DNA of 64,000 bases from IDS-8 sp035304345 (GTDB lineage: Bacteria > Pseudomonadota > Gammaproteobacteria > Steroidobacterales > Woeseiaceae). The notes beneath the pieces are model-generated. The model did no database searches. It worked only from the letters and a program-made list of their open reading frames with translations, and had not been told where the DNA came from. A program made the position numbers and the translations under genes. The stretch lies in NCBI GenBank assembly GCA_035304345.1, contig DATGQE010000068.1, positions 6,154-70,153 of the forward strand, written 5' to 3'. Shown here piece by piece: positions 50,146-57,639 of the stretch; the stretch's first letter is position 1; each line of letters opens with the position of its first letter.

Positions 50146-50892
50146 TCACTGGGCGAGGTAACCGCCGTCGACCGGGTAATACGACCCGGTGACGAAGGAC
50201 GCCTTGTCGGACGCGAGCCACAGCACCAGCTCCGCCACTTCCGCCGGCTCGCCCAAGCGGCCGATCGGGTGCGCGTCCGCGAGCGCGCGTAACGTGTCCG
50301 CGTCCAGGTTGTTCTCCACCATCGGCGTCCTGATGAAGCCCGGTCCTACGGCGTTCACGCGTATCCCCGAGGCGGCGTATTCGAGTGCCGCATTGCGGGT
50401 CAGCCCGAGCACGCCGTGCTTCGCCGCGACGTAGGCGCAGGAATCGCGGAACCCGACCTGGCCGAGGATCGAGGCCATGTTGATGATCGAGCCACCGCCG
50501 GCGGCCTGCATCGCCGGGAGCTGGTGGCGCATGGCGAGGAACACGCCGGTCAGGTTGATCCCGATCACCTGCTCCCAGCCGTCCAGCGGATACTCGCCCA
50601 TGGGCGCGGAAGGGCCGCCGATCCCCGCGTTGTTCACGGCGACGTGCAACCCGCCGAAACGCTGCTGCGCCTCGTTCACCAGCGCCGCGTGGTCTTCCGC
50701 CCTGGAGACGTCCACCCGGAGGAACGACGCGGTGCCCCCGTTCGCCTCGATCTGTTCCATCGTCCTGCGGCCGCCGGCCTCGTCGATGTCCGCGACCACC
50801 GTGCTCGCACCGGCTGCCGCGAGCTTGAAGGCGATGTCGCGGCCGATGCCGCTGCCGGCCCCGGTGACCACCGCTACCTTGTGCTGGAGCAT
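50146..50892 (-). CDS. Short-chain dehydrogenase/reductase (SDR), FabG-like
   Basis: A 248-residue classical SDR. Cofactor motif TGAGSGIG (about residues 12-19), NNAG near 88, catalytic Ser in INMASILG, and YVAAK (Tyr-xxx-Lys) near 154, and a C-terminal VNAVGPGFIRTPM segment. Reduces or oxidises an alcohol using NAD(P)(H); the substrate is unknown, and FabG-like annotation is by similarity. ATG at 50892 follows GGAGGAGGT, and gives the usual M-x-x-HKVAVVTG start. It stands alone between the tRNA and the sortase operon. Confidence 0.92.
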   Translation of the reverse strand: MLQHKVAVVTGAGSGIGRDIAFKLAAAGASTVVADIDEAGGRRTMEQIEANGGTASFLRVDVSRAEDHAALVNEAQQRFGGLHVAVNNAGIGGPSAPMGEYPLDGWEQVIGINLTGVFLAMRHQLPAMQAAGGGSIINMASILGQVGFRDSCAYVAAKHGVLGLTRNAALEYAASGIRVNAVGPGFIRTPMVENNLDADTLRALADAHPIGRLGEPAEVAELVLWLASDKASFVTGSYYPVDGGYLAQ

Positions 50893-50993
50893 GAGTACCT
50901 CCTCCATCCGTCCACGCCGCCGTTCGATGCGGAGCGGCAGGCCACGCTTCGCGCCGCTCGCTGCTTCCATTCGCTAAGAGTAGTCCCGGCAGC

Positions 50994-51018
50994 GGCGCGC
51001 GCCGAACGGCGCTCCTGC
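50994..51018 (-). repeat. REP-like palindrome, third copy (degenerate)
   Basis: On the minus strand it reads GCAGGAGCGCC, a short loop, then GGCGCGCGC. It is related to the copies at 2895-2918 and 44203-44226 and lies in the region between the SDR and sortase genes. Confidence 0.4.
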
Positions 51019-51025
51019 GGGCTGC

Positions 51026-51031
51026 TATAGT
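51026..51031 (+). promoter_or_regulatory. Candidate -10 (TATAGT) for the sortase operon
   Basis: TATAGT lies 35 bases before the TTG start at 51067. No good -35 is visible, so confidence is low. Confidence 0.3.
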
Positions 51032-51066
51032 GATTTGGGGGGACCTGGAGGCGGTGGAGAGGTCCC

Positions 51067-51786
51067 TTGTCGAGCCTGAGAGCCGTCGAGCTCGTGCTCT
51101 GGGTTGCGGGCATCGCCTTGCTCGGCGGGTACGTCGCCGCACGCACCGCGTTCGAAGGCGCTCGCGCCGACGGCATCGCGGCGTACCGGCAGGCGCAGGC
51201 CGCCGCATCCGGGCCGGAAACCGCGCCGCCTCTGCCTGCTGCAGCCGGGGATACTCCCGGCGTCGACCGGTCGCTGTGGTCGAGGCAGCGCATCGCCGCC
51301 TTCCTCGTCGCCGCCCCCGCGGCCGGCCCGCCGCTCGGGGTGCTGCGCATCCCGCGGCTCGGGCTCGAGGTGCCGGTACGGCCGGGTACCGGCGAGGCCG
51401 ACCTGGACAGTGGCGCGGCGCACATCCGCGGCACCGCAGGGCTCACCGCCAGCGGCAACATCGGCATCGCTGCGCACAGGGACGGCTTCTTCCGCGCCTT
51501 GCAGGACGTTGCCATCGACGACGAGATCGTCCTCGAAGCCGGCGGCCTCGCGCGGACCTTCCGGGTGGTCGACCTCGCGATCGTCCCGCCCGGCGAGACG
51601 AGCGTCCTCGCGCCGGCGGACGAGACCGCCGTGACGCTGGTGACCTGCTATCCCTTCTGGTTCGCCGGGCATGCTCCCCGGCGATACGTCGTGCGCGCCG
51701 CGCTGCAGGATGCCGCGCCCGGCGCGGTGCACGAATCCCCGCTCAACCCGATCGCCAGCACGAGAGGAAAGGACGATGAAGAGTAG
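51067..51786 (+). CDS. Class D-like sortase in a Gram-negative context
   Basis: A 239-residue transpeptidase with an N-terminal membrane anchor (residues ~8-26) and a sortase beta-barrel: LGVLRIPRLGLEVPV near 90, catalytic His137 (AAHRD), Cys194 in TLVTCYPF and an Arg at 205/206 (APRRYVV). A TTG start at 51067 follows GGAGAGGT; no earlier in-frame ATG or GTG is suitable. Gram-negative sortases attach a substrate with an LPxTG-like signal, although the cell wall target is uncertain. Its substrate gene overlaps by 11 bases (51776-51786), so the pair is coupled. Substrate signal LPQTA fits class D sortases, known to prefer LPNTA. Confidence 0.9.
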   Translation: MSSLRAVELVLWVAGIALLGGYVAARTAFEGARADGIAAYRQAQAAASGPETAPPLPAAAGDTPGVDRSLWSRQRIAAFLVAAPAAGPPLGVLRIPRLGLEVPVRPGTGEADLDSGAAHIRGTAGLTASGNIGIAAHRDGFFRALQDVAIDDEIVLEAGGLARTFRVVDLAIVPPGETSVLAPADETAVTLVTCYPFWFAGHAPRRYVVRAALQDAAPGAVHESPLNPIASTRGKDDEE

Positions 51787-52378
51787 CCTGGTAGTCACGC
51801 TGGCCGTCCTCGCCTGTGCAGGGAGCGCGTTCGCGCAGACGACTTCCGTCGATCGTGCGTTCACTGCGACCGGCACGAGCTGCGAGGACGTCACCTGGTC
51901 CGACGAGACCCTTGAGCAGTATCCGAACATCGCGCAGGCCTGCCGCGAGGTGATGGAGCGCGACGGCCGGTACTACGTGCGCTTCGAAGGGGAGGTGCAA
52001 CGGGTCAGGAACAGGGGGCGCGAGGTCACCGTCGACTTCGAAGGCGGCGATCGCCTGACGCTCACGCCTCCGGAGGACATGTCCCTCTACATCGACGGGC
52101 GGCAGCGCTCACCCCGCGACCTGGCGCCCGGAGACCGGCTCAATTTCTACGTGCCCCAGGACCAGCTCGTCGCGACGTTCTTCGCCGGAGAGCCGCAATC
52201 CGCCCCCGCGGAGCAGGCCCCCATCAGGGCGCCGGAGCCCGAAGAGCGCTACGCAGCGACGGAATTCGACCAGGACCGCCTGCCGCAAACGGCGAGCGCG
52301 CTGCCGTTCGCGGCGCTCGCGGGCATGTTGCTCGTCGTGCTGGGTGCGGCGCTGACCGCGTGGCGCCGCCTGTCATGA
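51776..52378 (+). CDS. Sortase substrate with C-terminal LPQTA sorting signal (200 aa)
   Basis: A 200-residue exported protein. Sec signal (cleavage near AFAQ), a mature region of ~145 residues with no family I recognise (YYVRFEGEVQRVRNRGREVTV reads like a beta-barrel OB-type fold, Cys36 and Cys56), a linker, and a C-terminal sorting signal: LPQTA at residues 169-173, a hydrophobic helix (LPFAALAGMLLVVLGAALTAW) and a positively charged tail RRLS. GAGAGGAAAGGAC precedes the ATG at 51776. The tripartite tail plus adjacent sortase identifies it as the dedicated substrate. Confidence 0.88.
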   Translation: MKSSLVVTLAVLACAGSAFAQTTSVDRAFTATGTSCEDVTWSDETLEQYPNIAQACREVMERDGRYYVRFEGEVQRVRNRGREVTVDFEGGDRLTLTPPEDMSLYIDGRQRSPRDLAPGDRLNFYVPQDQLVATFFAGEPQSAPAEQAPIRAPEPEERYAATEFDQDRLPQTASALPFAALAGMLLVVLGAALTAWRRLS

Positions 52379-52422
52379 ACGATCGATGACGCCCGATCGC
52401 GGCATCCGGCTCGCCGCCGGGC

Positions 52423-52902
52423 TCACGCCGCCCGCGTGGTGTCCGTCGTCCGGCGGTACAGGTGGGAAAGCAGCCATGCGGGGCCGACCAGCAGGAACTG
52501 GACGTCCTTGAAGAAGGACGGCTTCCGGCCTTCGATGCGGTGGCCGATGAACTGGCCGATCCAGGCCACCGTGAACACGGCGAGGTACAGGATCCAGGAC
52601 GGGAACGGCAGCGTCTGCTCGATGGCATGCACGAGGGCGAGCATGCCGAGCGAGACGAGCGCCATGCCGAGCGCGAGCGGCGGCGACAGGATCACGTACC
52701 AGATCGTCGTGAGCAGGACGACGAGCGTCGCCCAGTTCGCCCAGGGTCCGAGCGCCGCCGCGGCTGCCGGCACCGGCACGAGCCAGAGCAGGCCGAGCAC
52801 GGTGAACATGATCGCCGGCACGCACACCCAGTGAACGGCCTTGTTCGTCGGGTGCCGGTGGCTTTCCCCGTACTCGTCCAGCCATTCCTGCATCGTACGC
52901 AT
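52423..52902 (-). CDS. Mpo1/DUF962-like membrane protein
   Basis: A 159-residue membrane protein with about four helices. The opening WLDEYGESHRHPTNKAVHWV and the end GQFIGHRIEGRKPSFFKDVQFLLVGPAWLL match the DUF962 (YGL010w/Mpo1) family. Yeast Mpo1 is an Fe-dependent dioxygenase for 2-hydroxy fatty acids; His residues at ~15, 24 and in IGHRIEG are likely metal ligands and are present. In this bacterium, function is inferred from the family only. The ATG at 52902 begins M-R-T-M-Q; the start at M4 is also possible. Confidence 0.9.
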   Translation of the reverse strand: MRTMQEWLDEYGESHRHPTNKAVHWVCVPAIMFTVLGLLWLVPVPAAAAALGPWANWATLVVLLTTIWYVILSPPLALGMALVSLGMLALVHAIEQTLPFPSWILYLAVFTVAWIGQFIGHRIEGRKPSFFKDVQFLLVGPAWLLSHLYRRTTDTTRAA

Positions 52903-52944
52903 GGCCCGACGGTAGCGCCGGGCACCGCGCGGCGCAAGCGGCCC

Positions 52945-52974
52945 TTACTGCCGCCGGCCGGGAAGCATTACACT
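52945..52974 (+). promoter_or_regulatory. Candidate promoter for the GNAT pair (TTACTG-18-TACACT)
   Basis: TTACTG at 52945-52950 and TACACT at 52969-52974 are 18 bases apart, and the ATG at 52998 follows by 23 bases with AGGGAG between. Confidence 0.4.
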
Positions 52975-52997
52975 GGCCGGCAGTCACAGGGAGCGTC

Positions 52998-53558
52998 ATG
53001 CGAGCTGCCAGGCTGCCCTCCGTGCTCGATACCGAGCGCCTGATCCTCCGCGCGTGGTGCACCGCGGACGCGCCCCGGCTCCTGCCGCTGCTCGAGGCGA
53101 ACGTCGAGCATTTGAGTGCCTGGATTCCGGCCCACGTCGCGAACCCGGCGCCCCTGCACGAGCTCGCCCTCCGGCTGGCGGGGTTCGCGGAGAGCTTCGC
53201 CGCGGGCACGAGCTGGCGCTGGTCGATCCGGCCGCGGGAAAGCGGGGCGCTCGCCGGGGAGGTGAGCCTGTTCCCGCGCTCGTACAGCGGCCGCGTGCCG
53301 TTCGCCGTGGCCGACCGGGTCGAGATCGGTTACTGGCTCGATCGCGCGGCCACCGGCAGGGGCTACGCGACGGAAGCGGCGCGCGCCCTGCTCGAGCTGT
53401 CGCTCGGCCTGCCCGGCATCGAGCAGGTCGAAATCCGCTGCGATCCCCGCAACGTCGCCAGCGCGGCGGTGCCGCGCCGGCTCGGCTTCCGCGTCGTGGA
53501 CGACGGTTCCGCCGACGGCTCCGACCCTCCCGTCATGACCTGGTCTTACGCTCCCTGA
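52998..53558 (+). CDS. GNAT acetyltransferase, RimJ/RimL-like (first of pair)
   Basis: A 186-residue acetyltransferase of the RimL type (Acetyltransf_3). Start RLPSVLDTERLILRAWCTADA is the usual family beginning with TERLILR, followed by IGYWLDRAATGRGYATEAARA, which has the acetyl-CoA-binding R/Q-x-x-G-x-G/A pattern (GRGYAT), and ASAAVPRRLGFRVV near the C-terminus. Acetyl acceptor unknown; N-terminal acetylation of a ribosomal protein or a small molecule is possible. ATG at 52998 follows AGGGAG. The next GNAT gene begins 8 bases after the stop. Confidence 0.9.
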   Translation: MRAARLPSVLDTERLILRAWCTADAPRLLPLLEANVEHLSAWIPAHVANPAPLHELALRLAGFAESFAAGTSWRWSIRPRESGALAGEVSLFPRSYSGRVPFAVADRVEIGYWLDRAATGRGYATEAARALLELSLGLPGIEQVEIRCDPRNVASAAVPRRLGFRVVDDGSADGSDPPVMTWSYAP

Positions 53559-53566
53559 GGTACGGG

Positions 53567-54079
53567 GTGCAGCTCGACGCGGGCTTGTGCAGGGTGCGGG
53601 ACTGGCGGCGCTCCGATCGCGGGTCGCTCGTGCGGTGCGCCGACAATCGCAACGTCTGGCGCAACCTGGGCCATCGCTTTCCCCATCCCTACACGCCGGC
53701 CGATGCCGACGCCTGGCTGGCCTACGTGCGGGGCACGCCGGGCTGCGCGCAGTGGGCGATCGAGGTCGACGGGCTTGCCGTCGGCGGGATCGGCATCGAG
53801 CCCGGGGAGGGCATTTTCGCGAAGTGCGCGCGTTTCGGTTACTGGTTGGGCGAGCCCTGGTGGGGACGGGGCATCGCCACCGCCGCCGCGAGCGCGACGG
53901 CCGACTACGTGCTGGAGCGTTTCGACCTGGTGCGGCTGGAGGCCGCCGTGTTCGAATGGAATCCCGCCTCCATGCGCGTGCTGGAGAAAGCGGGATTCGA
54001 GCGTGAAGCGGTGCTGAAGAGGAGCGTCTGGAAGGACGGCAGGATCATCGATGCCGTCCTCTATGCCCGGCTGCGGTGA
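53567..54079 (+). CDS. GNAT acetyltransferase, RimJ/RimL-like (second of pair)
   Basis: A 170-residue RimL-like acetyltransferase. GTG at 53567 is chosen because GAGG at 53557-53560, overlapping the stop of the previous gene, is 6 bases upstream, and the conserved domain starts soon after. Core features: RDWRRSDRGSLVRCADNRNVWRNL, GYWLGEPWWGRGIATAAASA (CoA loop WGRGIAT), FDLVRLEAAVFEWNPASMRVLEKAGFERE and a C-terminal DAVLYARL. It is only modestly similar to the first GNAT, so the pair is not a recent duplication. Target is unknown. Confidence 0.9.
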   Translation: MQLDAGLCRVRDWRRSDRGSLVRCADNRNVWRNLGHRFPHPYTPADADAWLAYVRGTPGCAQWAIEVDGLAVGGIGIEPGEGIFAKCARFGYWLGEPWWGRGIATAAASATADYVLERFDLVRLEAAVFEWNPASMRVLEKAGFEREAVLKRSVWKDGRIIDAVLYARLR

Positions 54080-54084
54080 GGCAA

Positions 54085-54106
54085 GCGCGCCGCTGGCGCG
54101 GCGCGC
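54085..54106. terminator. Hairpin between convergent genes
   Basis: GCGCGCCGC and GCGGCGCGC form a perfect 9-base stem with loop TGGC, between the stops at 54079 (plus) and 54119 (minus). It lacks a U-run but is a plausible two-way transcript end. Confidence 0.45.
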
Positions 54107-54118
54107 ATCGAGCCCCCG

Positions 54119-54541
54119 TCAGAGTCCGGTAAAGACGGCACCGCCCACCGGTCGCGGCATCGATCCCGCCGCGCTCGCGCTGTAGTTCAGCACCCGGTAG
54201 CCGCGGCCCTCCAGGCAGCGCGCGAACACCGCGCGCTGCTCGCGGTCCGCGTCGAGCCCGGAGACCGTTCCGCCGTAGATGCCGCCGTAGCCGGCTCCTT
54301 CACCGGCGTCGCCGCTGATCGCGCCGGCAAGGGCACCGACGGCCGCGCCGACCGCGGCGCCGACGACCACGGACTCGGCGACCGACACCTGGCGGGCGTA
54401 AACCCGGCATTCCTCGAGGTCCGTCTGGAACACCTCGGGATCGATTCCCTTCAAATCAACGATGGGCTCGCGCTGAGCTACGCAGCCGGCGAGCAGTACC
54501 AGGGAAGCAGTCGCCCCAAACGTCGTCATCGTGCGGATCAT
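54119..54541 (-). CDS. Glycine-zipper lipoprotein (140 aa)
   Basis: A 140-residue outer-membrane type lipoprotein. Lipobox LLAGC, then DLKGIDPEVFQTDLEECRVYARQ, and a glycine zipper (VVVGAAVGAAVGALAGAISGDAGEG, residues ~58-85) with GxxxG spacing that forms a membrane helix. A C-terminal part with one Cys (ARCLEGRGYRVL) follows. This resembles SlyB/Rcp-type glycine zipper lipoproteins, which stabilise the envelope. ATG at 54541 starts MIRTMTTFG; the fourth-codon ATG could be used. Monocistronic, with no partner seen. Confidence 0.88.
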   Translation of the reverse strand: MIRTMTTFGATASLVLLAGCVAQREPIVDLKGIDPEVFQTDLEECRVYARQVSVAESVVVGAAVGAAVGALAGAISGDAGEGAGYGGIYGGTVSGLDADREQRAVFARCLEGRGYRVLNYSASAAGSMPRPVGGAVFTGL

Positions 54542-54681
54542 GTACGGCCTCTCTTTAGCCCCCGCCTGTACACGGCTCGCGGTAGTCGCGCGCCCCTCGG
54601 GGTTTATGCCGGTGCTTTCCTGAACGCCGCCTGAATCCCGTGCCGATATGCCGAGATCGCATAAGGGCGGCGCGCTGCCGG

Positions 54682-56394
54682 TCAGGCGGGGAGGGTGTAA
54701 CGCTTCTCGATCGCCGCGGCGATCCGGGCCCGGCTTTCCCCGGCGGCAAGATCGCGCTCGGCCTCGATGGCGGCGATCTCGGCGGCGAGCGCCTCGTCCT
54801 TGACGCAGTCGGCGATCCAGCGGGAGTAATCGCCCTGGCGGAGGTGATGCAGCCACGTCTCGTCGTCGACGCCATTGCCGATCTCGACGAAGGAGACGAG
54901 ATTGGCGGCGCGCAGGCGCAGCCGCTCGTCCGGGCCGCGAAACCAGAAGCTCCGGTCCTCGCCGAGGCGGCCTTCCGCGTACTTGCGCAGGTGCCGCTGG
55001 AGCTGCTGGCGCGGCGGCACGCTGCGGAACCATGCCGGTGCGCCGCCGTCGTGCACGCGCCAGAACAGCCCTTCACCCGGCTCCAGGCGGCGGCCGGTGC
55101 GCGCGGGCGCCGCGATGCCGGCGCTGTCGGCGAACTCCCGCAGCGTATCGTCCGGATCCGCCCCGATCGCGATCACGGTGTCCACGGCCTGCAGCACCGG
55201 GCGGGCGATCCGGTCGGGGTGCACCGTGATCAGCACGAGCCCGTAGAGCTCCTCCGGGACGAGATCGCGACTCGGTGTCCAGTCGGTCGGGAACACGTGG
55301 TGCGCCTCGTCGAGCACCAGCCAGTGCGGGCGGCCGGTCGCGGAGCGCAGGCGCATGAGCTGTGGGAAGAGCTCCGCGATGAACGCCGGCCGCTCGTCGA
55401 CCCGCAGGGCGAGCAGGTTCACGGTCACGCTGTCGCCCGGCGCGTTCAGCACCGCGATCGCCTCGGCGCAGGCCGGCGGATTGTCGCTGGTGCCGAGCAG
55501 CACCGATCCTTCGAAGTGCTCGTAGTCGCCTTCCGGGTCGATGATGCAGGCCTGGTAGCCCTTCTCGATGAAACGCTCCAGCATGCCCGTGGTGAGGGTT
55601 GACTTCCCGCCCCCCGAGGTGCCGGCGATCAGCACGGAATCGAGGTGCGGACGCAGCCGGATCTCGCGCTCCTCGTCGTCCGTGCCGAGGAGCACGTCGT
55701 GGCGGGTGAGGCGCGGGCCGACGGCGGAGAGGTCGTCGTCCACGAGCTGCTCGATGAGCTCGATCACCCCGGCGCCGTGGTCGGCCTTCGTCACGAGGTC
55801 GGCGCGCTCCTTGAGTGCGGGCACCGCGTTCGCCACCGCGACGGCGCACTCGCAGAGAGTGAGGAACGCATGATCGTTCTCCGCGTCGCCGACGCCGACG
55901 CAGTTGTGCGGGGAAAGGCGCATTTCCGCGAGGGCGGCCACGAGGCCGGTCGCCTTGTTGACGCCCGCCGGCAGCACCATGACCGCGCCCTTGTTGAAGA
56001 TCACCTGCAGCTCGAGGCCCAGCTCGCGGATCGCCTGCGACACGATCGTGTCGTTCGGCGTCCAGGTGGCAATGATGGAGCGGCCGACCGACAGCGGGGA
56101 AACCCCGCGCTCCTCGAGCGCCCGCACGAGCTCGGCAGAAGGCGGCTCGGCCAGCGGCTTCGTCGCACGCGTCGCCGGCGTGTAGAGCAGCGCACCGTTC
56201 TCCGCGACGACCTGGTCGAACGTCTCGAGCGCCGGGAAATGCTGCTCGAGGTCGTCGAGCTCGCGGCCCGTGACGAGCACGAGCTTGCGGCCGGATTCCC
56301 TGGCGCGCCTGAGCGCGGCCAGGGTGTCGTCGTCGACCCGCCCGTGGTGGGCAATGGTGCCGTCGTAGTCGCAGGCGAGAACGTGGTAACGCAT
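54682..56394 (-). CDS. HAD phosphatase fused to a HerA-like P-loop ATPase
   Basis: A 570-residue fusion. Residues 1-220: HAD-IIB (Cof-like) phosphatase with all four motifs, DYDGT (Asp9, Asp11), LVTGR (Thr42), Lys147, and GDAEND (Asp170, Asp174). Residues ~235-560: a DUF87/HerA-type ATPase, with Walker A GTSGGGKST at 258-266, a following IIDPEGDYE, and Walker B WLVLDEAHH at about 358-366. It is the last gene of an xfp-ackA operon, on the minus strand. The unusual combination could link sugar-phosphate hydrolysis to an ATP-driven machine, but its role is unknown. The ATG at 56394 directly starts the HAD domain. Confidence 0.9.
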   Translation of the reverse strand: MRYHVLACDYDGTIAHHGRVDDDTLAALRRARESGRKLVLVTGRELDDLEQHFPALETFDQVVAENGALLYTPATRATKPLAEPPSAELVRALEERGVSPLSVGRSIIATWTPNDTIVSQAIRELGLELQVIFNKGAVMVLPAGVNKATGLVAALAEMRLSPHNCVGVGDAENDHAFLTLCECAVAVANAVPALKERADLVTKADHGAGVIELIEQLVDDDLSAVGPRLTRHDVLLGTDDEEREIRLRPHLDSVLIAGTSGGGKSTLTTGMLERFIEKGYQACIIDPEGDYEHFEGSVLLGTSDNPPACAEAIAVLNAPGDSVTVNLLALRVDERPAFIAELFPQLMRLRSATGRPHWLVLDEAHHVFPTDWTPSRDLVPEELYGLVLITVHPDRIARPVLQAVDTVIAIGADPDDTLREFADSAGIAAPARTGRRLEPGEGLFWRVHDGGAPAWFRSVPPRQQLQRHLRKYAEGRLGEDRSFWFRGPDERLRLRAANLVSFVEIGNGVDDETWLHHLRQGDYSRWIADCVKDEALAAEIAAIEAERDLAAGESRARIAAAIEKRYTLPA

Positions 56395-56497
56395 CGAGAG
56401 GTTCTCCGGTAAGCAAGCATCATGTCCGCCGTTCGCTGCCGGGCGGTTGCGGCCGCTCACTGCACACGAAGGACGGCACGGGCGCCGTCGTGCGTGC

Positions 56498-57598
56498 CTA
56501 AGCGAGCTCGAGCAACTGCCGGGCGATCATCTCTTCCTCGCGGGTGGCGAAGACGTACACGGGGCGGCTGCGCTCCCGGGAAATGCGCCCTTCGCGGTTG
56601 GCGAGGTTGAGGGCGGGGTCCAGGGCGACGTTCCAGGCTTTCAATCCCTGGGCGACGCCGGCGCGGACGTCCGGCGCGTTTTCCCCGATGCCCCCGCCGA
56701 ACACGATCGCGCCTTCGCCGTCGAGCAGCGTCAGGTAGGCGCCGACGGTCAGGACGAGGCGATGGATGAACAGGCGCAGCGCCAGGCGGGCATCCTTCTC
56801 GCCGCGCACGTCGGCGGCGAGCAGCTCGCGCATGTCGCCGGTCCCGGCGAGCCCCAGCAGGCCGGAACGCCGGTTCAGCGCCTCGTCGATGTCGTCCGGC
56901 GACAGCCCGTTGCGCAGCAGCGCGAGGACGATGGCGGGGTCGATGCTGCCGCAGCGGGTCGACATCACGAGACCTTCGAGCGGCGTGTAGCCCATCGACG
57001 TCTCGATCGACCGCCCCTTGCGCACGGCACAGGCCGAGCAGCCCGCGCCGAGCTGCAGCGTGACGGCCGTGACCTCCGCCGGGTCCACGCCTTCCGCTGC
57101 CGCGCACGAACGGGCCAGGCTCGCGTGGGCGATGCCGTGGAAGCCGTAGCGGCGGAAGCCGAAACGTTCGTGCCACTCCGCCGGCAGCGCGTAGCGCATC
57201 GATTCGGGCGGGCGCCGGGCATGGAAGGCGGTGTCGAAGACGGCGACGCTCGGCGTCCGCGGGAAATGCCGGCGGGCGGCACGGATCGCCGTGATCGCCG
57301 GCTCGTTGTGCAGGGGCGCGAGCTCGACCAGCCCGGCGAGCGTGCGCTCCACGTCGTCGTCGATGAGCACGGGGTTGGTGTAGCGCAGGCCCCCGTGCAC
57401 CACGCGGTGACCGATGAGGTCGGGCTCACCGTCGAGGTTCGAGAGCGCCTCTTCGATCGCGCCCGGCATCGCCTCGCGCGAGCCCCACTCGAAGGTGCGG
57501 CTCGAGCGCCGGCGCATTTCGCCTCCGTCCGCCTCGAACAGCGCGAGCTTGAGCGTCGCGGAGCCGGTGTTGACGACGGCGAGGTGCCTGGCGGTCAT
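56498..57598 (-). CDS. ackA: Acetate kinase, divergent form
   Basis: Converts acetyl phosphate and ADP to acetate and ATP. The 366 residues are shorter than the usual ~400. Family blocks are present: VVNTGSATLK (residue 8), GHRVVHGG (Arg65), VFDTAFHARRP (His126), GFHG (His154), SMGYTPLEGL followed by MSTRCGSIDP (Arg215), and GGGIGENA. The canonical HLGNG block is replaced by QLGAG at residues 182-186, so a catalytic-site His and Asn are absent; the C-terminal ATREEEMIARQ is kept. Overall still an AckA-type kinase, but activity should be tested. Forty-one bases follow the phosphoketolase stop, so it is in the same operon. Confidence 0.88.
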   Translation of the reverse strand: MTARHLAVVNTGSATLKLALFEADGGEMRRRSSRTFEWGSREAMPGAIEEALSNLDGEPDLIGHRVVHGGLRYTNPVLIDDDVERTLAGLVELAPLHNEPAITAIRAARRHFPRTPSVAVFDTAFHARRPPESMRYALPAEWHERFGFRRYGFHGIAHASLARSCAAAEGVDPAEVTAVTLQLGAGCSACAVRKGRSIETSMGYTPLEGLVMSTRCGSIDPAIVLALLRNGLSPDDIDEALNRRSGLLGLAGTGDMRELLAADVRGEKDARLALRLFIHRLVLTVGAYLTLLDGEGAIVFGGGIGENAPDVRAGVAQGLKAWNVALDPALNLANREGRISRERSRPVYVFATREEEMIARQLLELA

Positions 57599-57639
57599 GC
57601 TTCCGGCTCACCCCCGCGCAACGCGTGCCGCCGTCGTCT

